From Cristatella mucedo (Eukaryota > Bryozoa > Phylactolaemata > Cristatellidae), in assembly GCA_009760855.2 (NCBI GenBank), contig WPIO01000008.1:7237501-7261000 (forward strand): a stretch of 23,500 bases of DNA, read 5' to 3'. Shown in pieces: positions 11,531 through 19,132 of the stretch. Made by a program: the position numbers and the translations under genes. The notes beneath the pieces were generated by a model. That model saw only the letters and a program-made list of their open reading frames with translations, was not told the DNA's origin and did no database searches. Position 1 is the stretch's first letter. Each line of letters begins with the position of its first letter.

Positions 11531-12456
11531 TTGCAATGAACTGAACCCATGGGCAAAATTAAAGGTCAGCTGATTCAAGAGCCTAATTTATATATATGGC
11601 AAGAGTGTCTTTAAGGCTTTCACCTACTTGCACTGGACAATAAAGCAATGTTTGCGGCAGGTCTGGATTCCTAAATGTGGTTCGTTAAGAGGGAGCACCT
11701 TACAGCTGGGCTGTGACCCTTGGCATTACCGATACAAGGCGACAATAGAAGGCACGCTGTCAATGAGCCAGCGACTATTTGTAATCGACTGCTTCGTCGC
11801 ACTGGAGCAGTGAGTGAACATCCGACGGCACTAAACGGCTCCCCGTGGTTGTAGGTCTTCAGTTTCATATGCCATATGCTGATTTCACCACCGATATCTG
11901 CTTCCTTACCGAAGTCTTTAGTTTCGAGTCCTTATTAATTAATTTTAGTTAATTAATTGTTTATTAATCAGCTCAAGTTCAATACACGGAAGCTATATGG
12001 ACCTGCAGAAGAGCCTTTGAGAAAAATCTAGTAATCGGTCGGAAGCCTAACTCCACATCTGCGGCGTTCCGAGCATATTTCGGGAACGAAAATGTGAACG
12101 ACTCTGATAAATAGCTTTTACCGAAGTCATCTAGTATCAGCCAATATGGTAAGGATTTATTTATTCAGCTCGAGCTTAATTAAAATGAAAAGCAATGCAG
12201 TTATAGGTAGGTATATGCTCTCATGTTTTATCCTACTCTGCTGGATGCTTGTTTGTAGAGCTGCTGCCCGAGCCGCCTGGCCTTCCAGGAAAGCTTTATT
12301 TTGGGATAAAAGCTTGCGTTTGTTATGCTACTGACTCGTTAATGTTAATAATTTTAGGTACTTAGTGTTTCCTCAGTAATGGTTGATCATTGTTAATGTG
12401 CTGCTTTTATAGCGAGTCTTTGGCAGGCTTTTTAGGCATTTATATGAGCCGCCGAA
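11531..12456. other. Unassigned sequence, no gene recognised
   Basis: Only short open frames without motifs are present. An AT-rich near-palindromic block (TTAATTAATTTTAGTTAATT) lies near 11935-11957. TTACCGAAGTC is repeated near 11906 and 12119. Confidence 0.3.
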
Positions 12457-12610
12457 GATTTGGCCAGGGGCTAAGGAGCTCGCCTTTGCTGAGACCGAGA
12501 TTATGGTGATTGCATGTGGTGACTAAGGTCGTTAGCTCGAGCCCTGTGGCACTTGTGAAGTACCTGCATAAAGATTAAATTCTTTTAGGGCCATATGCAA
12601 AGGAATTATA
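12457..12610 (+). repeat. SINE family B, copy 4 (diverged)
   Basis: The head is ATTTGGCCAGGGGCTAAGG with GCTCGCCTTTGCTGAGACCG. The B-box region is TTAGCTCGAGCCC. Then CACTTGTGAAGTACCTGCAT, AAAGATTAAATTCTTTTAGG and GCCATATGCAAAGGAATTAT. It is longer than the others because of about 30 nt of extra sequence between the two boxes. Confidence 0.55.
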
Positions 12611-12614
12611 CGCA

Positions 12615-13036
12615 TATAGTCACCCCCAACTTGCAAAATAGATAGGGAACGGAAAACCTTACGTAAGTCGAATGTGTGCAAGTCGAGAATGGTATATGAT
12701 GCGTTCTGGCGGAGACAGAGAGTTAAAGGAATCCTAAATATTTATAAATACATGAAAAATGTGAAACAAATAATTAAATAAAATTATTTTTAGATAACAT
12801 AATGTGTAGTGGCCATACGGAAGCTGGTAGTTGTAATAGTCTATATTGAGTACTATCGAGAGGAGTTGACGATCTTGCCTGAGGATAATCAACTCCCATC
12901 TTCCTGTAAACCCTCGTGATTGGTTTCGGATTTTGAACGTTTTCTTTAAGACATTATGAGTATCGATTTTTAGCGTAGTAGTGGCCAACCTCATGTCTTG
13001 GAATTTTCGTAAGTCGAACCGTCGGGGCTGACTATA
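12615..13036. mobile_element. Putative non-autonomous DNA transposon (MITE), pogo/Tigger-like ends
   Basis: The left end TATAGTCACCCCC and the right end GGGGCTGACTATA are inverted copies (12 of 13 positions), starting at TA dinucleotides that could be the target duplication. The similarity resumes inside after a short gap (CAACTTGCAAAAT against the inverted CGACTTACGAAAAT). CGTAAGTCGAA occurs near both ends. The 420-bp interior has one 86-codon minus-strand frame with no transposase motif. The TA target and CGTAAGTCGA-type termini suggest the pogo/Tigger group of Tc1/mariner; this is inference. Confidence 0.45.
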
Positions 13037-13448
13037 CGTTGCACGAACAGTGTGCGCTCGAGCACCATAGCGCTACGACAGCAGTACGTCCCTTTTCATT
13101 TTCTCTAGGGCAGTGAGCATTTTCATCTTGCTTTCCGGTTGGGAAGAATTGATTAAGCAGCTCCTCGATACTAGGATCGCATCTGCAAAGCAAGTTTGCC
13201 ATCTCTTGCATTTCGGCCTTAGGCAAAGACTGGTCCACAGCCATTCGTGCTGCTTGTGGGTAAATGGTTCAAATACAAATCAATGCTTGTGTTAGACACC
13301 GTGCTGAATAACGTTGCAATGGAGCAACTGCGGGGGGGGGCTCGAGCCAAATGCAGGCTGCATTGCTGTAATGTCCGCACGTAGTTAAAAATACTGAATA
13401 ATTTTGATAAATTTGACAGGAGAAAACAGCCTTCTGCTAGCTAGTACC
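13037..13448. other. Unassigned sequence
   Basis: Overlapping 60-70-codon frames on both strands have no recognised motif. A G-run of about nine or ten lies near 13331-13340. Confidence 0.3.
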
Positions 13449-13710
13449 AGAGCAAGGAGAAGGAAATGAGATGAGAAGGGAGACGTGAATAAAGAGGAAG
13501 ATTACAGAAAGGGTAAAAATGAAGAGAGACGAGAAAAGAGTGAGGGGAGAAAGAGGAGATAAGAGATAGAAAGTAGAGAAAGGAGTAAGAAAGGAAAGAG
13601 AAGGAAGATGAAGAGGAGAAATGGAGAAGAGAGATCTACTCTTCCTATCCTTCTACTCGTGTCCACTCTCTCCTACCTTATTCGCTAACAGTCTCTCTCT
13701 CTCAGACATC
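13449..13710. repeat. Polypurine block followed by polypyrimidine block
   Basis: About 185 nt of almost pure A/G on the plus strand (GAGAAGG, AAAGAGG and GAGATAAGAG-type words) switch at about 13636 to about 75 nt of mostly C/T (CTCTTCC, CCACTCTCTCC). The layout allows intra-strand folding or triplex (H-DNA) formation. There is no regular unit, so it is an old degenerate microsatellite or a composition island. Confidence 0.7.
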
Positions 13711-14039
13711 AAACAAGTATTTCTGAGAAAGTTATAGCCTAATAAACAAATACTTGCATCTCATGTCGCTTGTTTACACATAAGTTATCTGGACCAGTTG
13801 GCCTTCCGGCTGGTCTCACAATGAAGTCTACCGACGTTAATTGCATCTTCAGGGTGTAAATTTTTCGAAAACTGGTACGAATAAATGTTAATTTATACAT
13901 TTGTACGACAATGTGATCCCATTTATCATTTATAAATGAAGCCTCCGAAAAAGCTATCGGTGCTTGGAGCATTTATTCAGGACGGGTAGCTTTTTCCAAA
14001 GACTACGTTCTGTAGTGGTCATTGTAAAGATGAAAACAA
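13711..14039. other. Unassigned sequence
   Basis: No gene recognised. An imperfect palindromic AT-rich stretch (ACGAATAAATGTTAATTTAT) lies near 13877-13897. Confidence 0.3.
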
Positions 14040-14450
14040 GGCTGAGTTATTTAGTTCTGGTGGCAGGGGGCGCATGCTTCTCGGTGTTCCCTAAGCCTGT
14101 CTGAGACCTGGCACATTTCGCAGGCATTCATGTTAGTATTGCCTCTATTTACTTAAAAAGGCAATATATATATAATTCATTTATATAGTGCCCCAAGAGA
14201 ACTTAATCTCTATTCAGGCGCTTCACATATGCCTCGAGGCGAGTAACTTAACCGCTAGACCAAACCAGCTCGGCAATGTGTCATTGTCACTTGAAGTGTC
14301 AATAGAAGTGTCATTGGGATTCTCATTTGGTCTCCAGTCTTGCTTGCTTCGTGACTTTTCCCATATCAGCTGCTACTCTAGTGTACCAGCTTCTACGTTG
14401 CACATGTCCTGCCCTTGCAACAAAGGCGAATGTCCTGAAGCCTATCGACC
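14040..14450 (+). repeat. Old unclassified repeat, copy 2, split by a SINE
   Basis: GCCTGTCTGAGACCTGGCAC, TTCGCAGGCATTCATGTTAG and TTGCCTCTATTTACTT (14095-14155), then, after the SINE at 14164-14274, GTACCAGCTTCTACGTTGCA and CTTGCAACAAAGGCGAATGT, parallel the segment at 10390-10637. The interruption by a SINE present in only one copy supports an older age for this repeat. Confidence 0.35.
14164..14274 (-). repeat. SINE family B, copy 5 (most compact)
   Basis: On the minus strand: GAGCTGGTTTGGTCTAGCGG, TTAAGTTACTCGCCTCGAGG, CATATGTGAAGCGCCTGAAT, AGAGATTAAGTTCTCTTGGG, GCACTATATAAATGAATTAT, then a TATATA tail. It seems to lack the B box entirely: the A-box half runs directly into CATATGTGAAG. 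The tail stem-loop (AGAGATTAAGTTCTCT core) is well kept, so it is the best tail for comparison with the LINE. Confidence 0.65.
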
Positions 14451-14840
14451 ACCTCGAAATAGTGTGCATGGCTGGTCTCTGGTAGTGATGTCATTTTATT
14501 GTACCAAGAGTAAGTTGCGACCTGTACTAGAGTCCTCTAACTTAACACCTAATGCACTGAGGGCAGCCAGCTAAGTGGCCATGTTGCCATCACGAACTTT
14601 TCTTTTTACTTATAAGTATTGATATTTTTCAGAGTATCAGACTCTCTTTCTACTTTAGAGGCAGTCGTTGCTTTACAAATCTCTTGGCACTGTCGATTTA
14701 ATTGGATGAAATTAATCTGAATTTAGAACCTCAAAATTGACTTTACATTCAGTTGATCTACACTGAATTTCTACAGGGACCGTGTGCTCTAAAGGCTGTT
14801 GCAAGTAGGCCACCTTTTTAATGCTTCCAGGAAACGCCAC
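14451..14840. other. Unassigned sequence
   Basis: No gene recognised. A 128-codon open frame covering 14188-14574 begins inside the SINE and has no domain, so it is discounted. Confidence 0.3.
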
Positions 14841-14841
14841 A

Positions 14842-14963
14842 ATTTTTAGCGGAGTGAGAGCGGCTGGCGAGAGTGGGGGCGAGAGGGAGGGCGAGAGGGC
14901 AGGGCGAGGGGGCCGCGCGAGAGGGCAGGGCGAGGGGGCCGCGCGAGAGGGCCGCGCGAGAGT
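14842..14963 (+). repeat. GC-rich minisatellite, 26-bp unit
   Basis: Two identical 26-nt units (14891-14916, 14917-14942; each begins GCGAGAGGGCAGGGC) and a partial third (14943-14955) sit within a GAGAGGG-rich stretch. It lies 36 bp upstream of the CT microsatellite. Confidence 0.85.
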
Positions 14964-14995
14964 GAATGATGGATAAATTGTTAGTACTGTTTTCC

Positions 14996-14998
<3 letters not shown>

Positions 14999-15051
<53 letters not shown>
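14999..15051. repeat. (CT)n microsatellite and pyrimidine-rich flank
   Basis: A pure CT run of 53 bp. An impure pyrimidine-rich tract continues to about 15190 and includes the repeated word ACTCTTTCTCATCTC (near 15114 and 15166). Confidence 0.95.
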
Positions 15052-15055
<4 letters not shown>

Positions 15056-15190
15056 TTCTTCTCTCTCTCCCTCAGCTCTCCCCTCTCCTCTCATTTCTCC
15101 TATTTATCATCTTTACTCTTTCTCATCTCTGTTCACAATTCTCTGCACTCGCTTGCACGCAAACACTCTTTCTCATCTCCCTCTCTTTTT

Positions 15191-15685
15191 CGACGAGTAG
15201 TTGGACTCGTGCAGCATCGAAAAGTGACACATGTATCCAATCGTGAAGGAGGTAAAGCAGTGCCTACTAACCCTAACGGAGGAAAACAAGCAGCACCCAA
15301 ACAAGCTGTGAGAAATAAAGATGCAACACAAATGCATCTTAATAAATTGTGACCCTCTTGTGCTCAAATAGAGAAGAAATAATGTCAGGTGATCAGATCT
15401 AAAGAAACGGTGATCAGCTGCCGGGGTCCCAATCACTATTACTTCGTTGGACCAAATACCAACAGACCACCAGGTACGTTATCCTCTTCCAAAGACATAC
15501 TGTTCGCGCTACCTCGTGCTCCTCTCGGCTGATGATTCGTCAGGCACGACGCAAAACATGGCAAGTGTCGCGATCTCTCAAGGCGTCCATGTGCTTACGC
15601 TGCCCCTAGCTGTCGAACTGTTAAGGCGTGAACAATGACTTGTGCTGACGACTCTGCATTAGTGATGCAAAACAATGCTCCTGTG
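15191..15685. other. Unassigned sequence
   Basis: Open frames of 60-87 codons on both strands show no recognisable motif. Nothing else is supported. Confidence 0.3.
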
Positions 15686-15815
15686 TGAATAAAAGGCTGG
15701 TCGGGGAGTACACGATAGAGAGAGTGGAAATCCTACAATATCGGCACCTGTCTACAGTGAGCAGAGCGGACTGAACTTGTCTTTGTTATTATGGTACTTG
15801 GTGTCGTCAACGGGG
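15686..15815 (+). other. LTR end / primer-binding-site-like stretch
   Basis: GAATAAAAGG near 15687 could serve as a TATA-like element. About 100 nt later CTTTGTTATTATGG is followed by ACTTGGTGTCGTCAACGGGG (15796-15815), which resembles the TTGGTG(T/C)CGT-type sequence that often follows the 5' LTR of Gypsy or BEL elements. No second LTR, gag or pol was recognised downstream, so this is tentative. Confidence 0.2.
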
Positions 15816-16389
15816 GTCTTTTTGCTCGGTCATGCTCCACAGCCTAATTCCACTGCAAGCTTGTCAGAGTAGACTGGTGCGGCTGGCAGAATTTCTTTTA
15901 GTGGCTGGATATCTCTGAAAGAAAAAGTAAAAATAAATAATCTTGACCTTTGTTGAACGCCTTTAGGTTATAGGGGTTATGTATACAATGCAACCTCTGT
16001 TCGTCGATGGTATAGAAAATAGACGAAAGCTTATTGAGGCGATTAATCTAGACAGTCTCCAAAGCTATACTCACATCACCCTCAACAAAAATTTTAATGT
16101 ATGTGAATTCATCCCATAAACTTAAGCCAGATTCGTTAGCTGGTGCTGACCAAGAGGAGGAGAGCCCTCGAAGTTTTAATATTTCATTGGTATGACAAAA
16201 TTCAGTCGCATAATTGAAATTAAAATCAAGATTTAATTGCATGGAAAGTTCTAGAAATTTTGATTTGCATAAAAATGCAAATATATGTGTGAAAATCCAT
16301 TAGTAGCAAATCAGAAGTGCTTTGAAATACATCTCTACCGGTGCGAGGAAGGGATACAGGTGAACAGGTTCACGAAAGTTATCACAGTC
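15816..16389. other. Unassigned sequence
   Basis: AT-rich sequence with no supported feature. An ATGCAAAT word occurs near 16274. Confidence 0.3.
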
Positions 16390-16785
16390 AAAGACGTCAA
16401 GATCTATTAACACTTCAGAACCATCGCATCGTCTAATTATTTATGATAGCTCATAATGCCGTCTATGCGATAGAGAGTTCTGGTGATAGCTGCAGCGCCA
16501 CAGCTCCTTACTATCACTTCACCGCTGCCGAACTCATGAAAGTGGTCTTCGTGGTACGCTTCGTGAATGTACGCCGCTTCGAATGTGTCTGCTACCAATA
16601 TTGAAAATGGTGAACTTCGATTCATCTGACCACAACCTTTTCCATTCAGCCAAGGTCCAGTGGGCGTGGTCGCTAACCGTTTTCTTGCAGCTTAATGTTT
16701 TCTTTTTAGTTTTTTTGCAAAAGGTTTTACGGTGGGTGATCCTAGTGTCCTCGCAGCACGTTTCTCAGTAGCTTATTCAAGTTTT
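16390..16785 (-). pseudogene. Tc1-family transposase remnant
   Basis: Read on the minus strand, one frame from about 16745 down to a stop at 16534-16536 gives RITHRKTF, KKTKKKTL, HWTLAEWKRL and WSDESKFTIF. This is the typical Tc1 transposase stretch (W..EWK..LWSDESKF), in which the Asp of SDESKF is the second acid of the DDE/D triad; SDESKF maps to 16612-16629. A frameshift then moves the match to a second frame with FGSGEVIVRSCGAAA and YRIDGIM (16452-16469), which corresponds to the GGGSVMVWG...RIDGIM part of the family. A stop follows soon after, and similarity beyond is faint, so the third acid is lost. The N-terminal DNA-binding part and terminal inverted repeats were not found. It is an old, inactive fragment with at least one frameshift. 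Confidence 0.75.
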
Positions 16786-16835
16786 AACATTCTCACTTTC
16801 TCTCGTTAAGGTAGTGGTACATAGAAAATTACAAC

Positions 16836-16877
16836 GTTAAAAAGACATGCCTACCTTGGTAAGCATGTATTTTTAAC
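16836..16877. repeat. 42-bp near-perfect inverted repeat
   Basis: Arm GTTAAAAAGACATGCCTACC, spacer TT, arm GGTAAGCATGTATTTTTAAC. Eighteen of twenty positions pair. It lies about 50 bp beyond the Tc1 remnant on the side of the transposase N-terminus. It could be a fused transposon end or a stable hairpin. Confidence 0.9.
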
Positions 16878-17016
16878 AAGTTCTTTTTTGATAAGTATAA
16901 ATAAATAAATAAGAGCTAAGCGATTTTAATATAAGTAAAATCACTGCCGAAAACGAGGTGAGAGGCGAGCAACTGACGAAGCCAATAAGCGTCGCGCTTT
17001 GGGTACTCAACCTGGG

Positions 17017-17188
17017 TTTGCATGCTGACCCTGTGCATGTCACCCCTAACCATGTTATTCATTTTGTTTGTTTTTCAAGCATGATTTTACTTACCATTCA
17101 ATTGCATTTCCCTTTGCAGCAAATGTAAAGCGCCTAGAAAGAGATTAAATTCTGAGGGCACTTTATCAAGTACATTATTATTATTATT
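17017..17188 (+). mobile_element. L2/CR1-group LINE 3' UTR and tail
   Basis: Nearly the same sequence as 5373-5552, beginning at the same base (TTTGCATGCTGACCCTGTGC). The tail stem-loop has AAAGCGCCTAG and AGGGCACTTT, with a small deletion in the inner stem. It ends in (ATT)5. No coding part. Confidence 0.75.
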
Positions 17189-17559
17189 GGGTGCCATTTT
17201 CTTCAAATGCAGTAGCAAAAAATAAAAGAGAAAGCTAATGAACATACCTGAGATTTCACCTCTAAACTATTAGCTTTGTAAACCCGATGACAATATCCCT
17301 CGATTTTAACAGGTTTTGGCTAGTGGGTAATGTAAGGTGGTGCCATAGCCGATGCTGGCGTTATTGGAGGGGCAACTTTCGGAGATGTGAAAACATTACA
17401 GCGTTCTATAGCACCACCATAAACAATCCAACCAAGGATACACATACCTTCTAAGACCAATGAAAATGAATTGGAAATTGAAAAAATAACTTCATATTTG
17501 TCATGAATAATTGGGCTGAGCTCAGTTAAATTAACAAGGCTTATCTATTTGAATAGGAC
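17189..17559. other. Unassigned sequence
   Basis: No gene recognised. Short plus-strand open stretches near 17440-17500 (ENELEIEKITSYLS) may belong to the fragment that follows, but this cannot be shown. Confidence 0.25.
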
Positions 17560-17735
17560 GACAGTACAGGACTATGGCTAAGAAACAGTTGAAATATTAA
17601 CCAAAAGCTAAACGGAGGACAACGGGACTCAAAAGACACGCTAAAGATCAGGTAGTGGAAAACATGGCATTTGGAAAAATGTTGCAAACACGTGGAAAAC
17701 GACTTGGCTGAATTCCCAGCCTACAAGTTTTAAGC
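17560..17735 (+). pseudogene. Possible fragment related to the decayed ORF at 19.1-20.8 kb
   Basis: The plus strand at 17693-17715 (GGAAAACGACTTGGCTGAATTC) is 20/22 identical to 19248-19269. In the corresponding frame both give a similar peptide: EKCCKHVENDLAEF here and VKYGKQKENHLAKF there. The alignment extends upstream more weakly (AGTGGAAAACATGG against AGTGTAAAATATGG, with a 12-nt gap). Stops interrupt the frame on both sides. The fragment ends where the minus-strand LINE begins. No function is known. Confidence 0.3.
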
Positions 17736-18640
17736 TTGAAAACGACATCCTGTCGAAAACGACGCCTAAATTTCGAGCACTTGGTGATTACGCACAATAG
17801 CATTACCTATTAGAAGAGCAAAGCCTTTTAATCCAGCCACACGCTTAGGATGAGCAGCAGTTAAGTTTAATAGTCCTTTAGTTTCAAGAAGTTTTCTGAC
17901 ATCCAGGATAGAATGTCGGCAAGGCAAGCATTCAGTTTCTCAGTTGCTGCAGCAGATTCCAACGGCTTGAATGACAACTGCAGCTGAGTATCGGCAGCAT
18001 AAAATTGATATCCTACTCTGTGGGCCTTAATCACTTTTCCCAGAGGTTGAGTATAAATAGAGAACAGCAAGGGACCGAATCCAGACCCATGAGGGACTCC
18101 ACAGGTGACCCGTCTCGTGTGTGAGACCTGACCCCCACACGACACGGATTGAATACGATCAGACAAGTACGATTTAAAACCATGTTAATGCCTGTCTGCC
18201 AGACCGAGAGTTGTTCTCAATCGTTCATGTACGATGTCGTGATTAATGGTACCTAAGGCAGCTGTTAGATCTAGTAGAGCTAGGGCAATGACATTCCTGT
18301 TATTGTTGCCGCATAGAATGTCATTGTTAACACGGAGGAAAGCAGTTTCAGTGAAGTGCTGCGTCTTGAACCCCGATTGAAATGTTTTTAACATTTTATT
18401 CTTTTTTATAGGTGCTACCAGCTGCTTAGGGACAATTTTTTCAAGAATCCTTGACAAAAAAGGAAGATAAACTGGGCAATAGTTTGCAAGGACCTCTATC
18501 TAAGCTAGGCTTTTTAAGTAAGGGTCTAACGATTGACGATTTGGACTTGGGGACGACCTCTTTTCCGAAAAAAGCATTAAAAATCTTGGTCATGGCAGGG
18601 CTATACATGAAGAGCCAAGTGTCCTGCATCTGTTGAGAGA
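17735..18640 (-). pseudogene. L2/CR1-group LINE ORF2, reverse-transcriptase fragment, inactive
   Basis: The reverse transcriptase of a non-LTR retrotransposon would copy element RNA into DNA at a nicked chromosomal target. Minus-strand motifs in order: SSIVRPLLKKPSLD (near 18510-18560); NYCPVYLPFLSRILEKIV (about 18415-18470), one frame off the previous motif; KTFQSGFKTQHFTETAFLRV; ALLDLTAALGTINHDI (about 18235-18290), which keeps the motif A Asp; then, after a disturbed stretch with an in-frame stop at about 18186, SYLSDRIQSV; GVPHGSGFGPLLF (18062-18100); YAADTQ (17984-18001), where the first catalytic Asp of the usual ADD box is Ala; WMSENFLKLKD; and RNLGVVFD (about 17757-17780). The thumb and 3' UTR are missing. 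The copy is dead. Confidence 0.85.
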
Positions 18641-18773
18641 ATTGGCTTTTTTATAATGCATAGTCGTGAATCTGATGATTTTAAAAGATTTCAATATTTG
18701 GGAAAATTGAGTTTCAAATCATACAATTTGACTGTCCAATGACGTTATATTTATATAGAAGCCATTTTGCCGC

Positions 18774-18955
18774 CGGGTCTTAGTCCAGGAGGTAAGGTGA
18801 TTGCTCTTAACGACCCAGATCGTGGGCTCGAGTCCTTCAGTAGGTAATCCTTTAATTGTTCACTGCAATCTGCGGTGACAGCCGTTAAGGCTCTTCAGCC
18901 GCTACATAAATGGGGCTATCAAGTCAGCTTACCTTTATTTTTTCTTTCATTTTTA
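18774..18955 (+). repeat. SINE family A, copy 3 (best preserved)
   Basis: The A-box region is GTCTTAGTCCAGGAGGTAAG. The B-box region is GTGGGCTCGAGTCC. The body is TTCACTGCAATCTGCGGTGA, CAGCCGTTAAGGCTCTTCAG, CCGCTACATAAATGGGGCTA, ending in a TTTATTTTTTC-type tail. The tRNA-like head is intact enough to be a recognisable internal pol III promoter. It lies between the LINE fragment and the decayed ORF. Confidence 0.7.
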
Positions 18956-19132
18956 CATCATAAGATACTTCATGTAGCCATTGAATTTTCACTTGCACAA
19001 ACTTCCAAATCGATGATTCATCGGTTCTCATTTGTGAATGATTAAATATGCTAGGATATAAATCTCCCGTAAGTATGTGAGATCACTCTTCTTCAGCCGC
19101 CTAAACATTCACCATCAACGCAGGAAAAATAA

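Noticed and set aside
12734-12994. 86-codon minus-strand frame inside the putative MITE
   Set aside because: No transposase motif, and Ile/Tyr/Leu-rich from AT content. Not called as a gene.
14188-14574. 128-codon plus-strand frame with several Cys
   Set aside because: It begins inside a SINE and runs through an old non-coding repeat. The cysteine spacing does not match a known finger.
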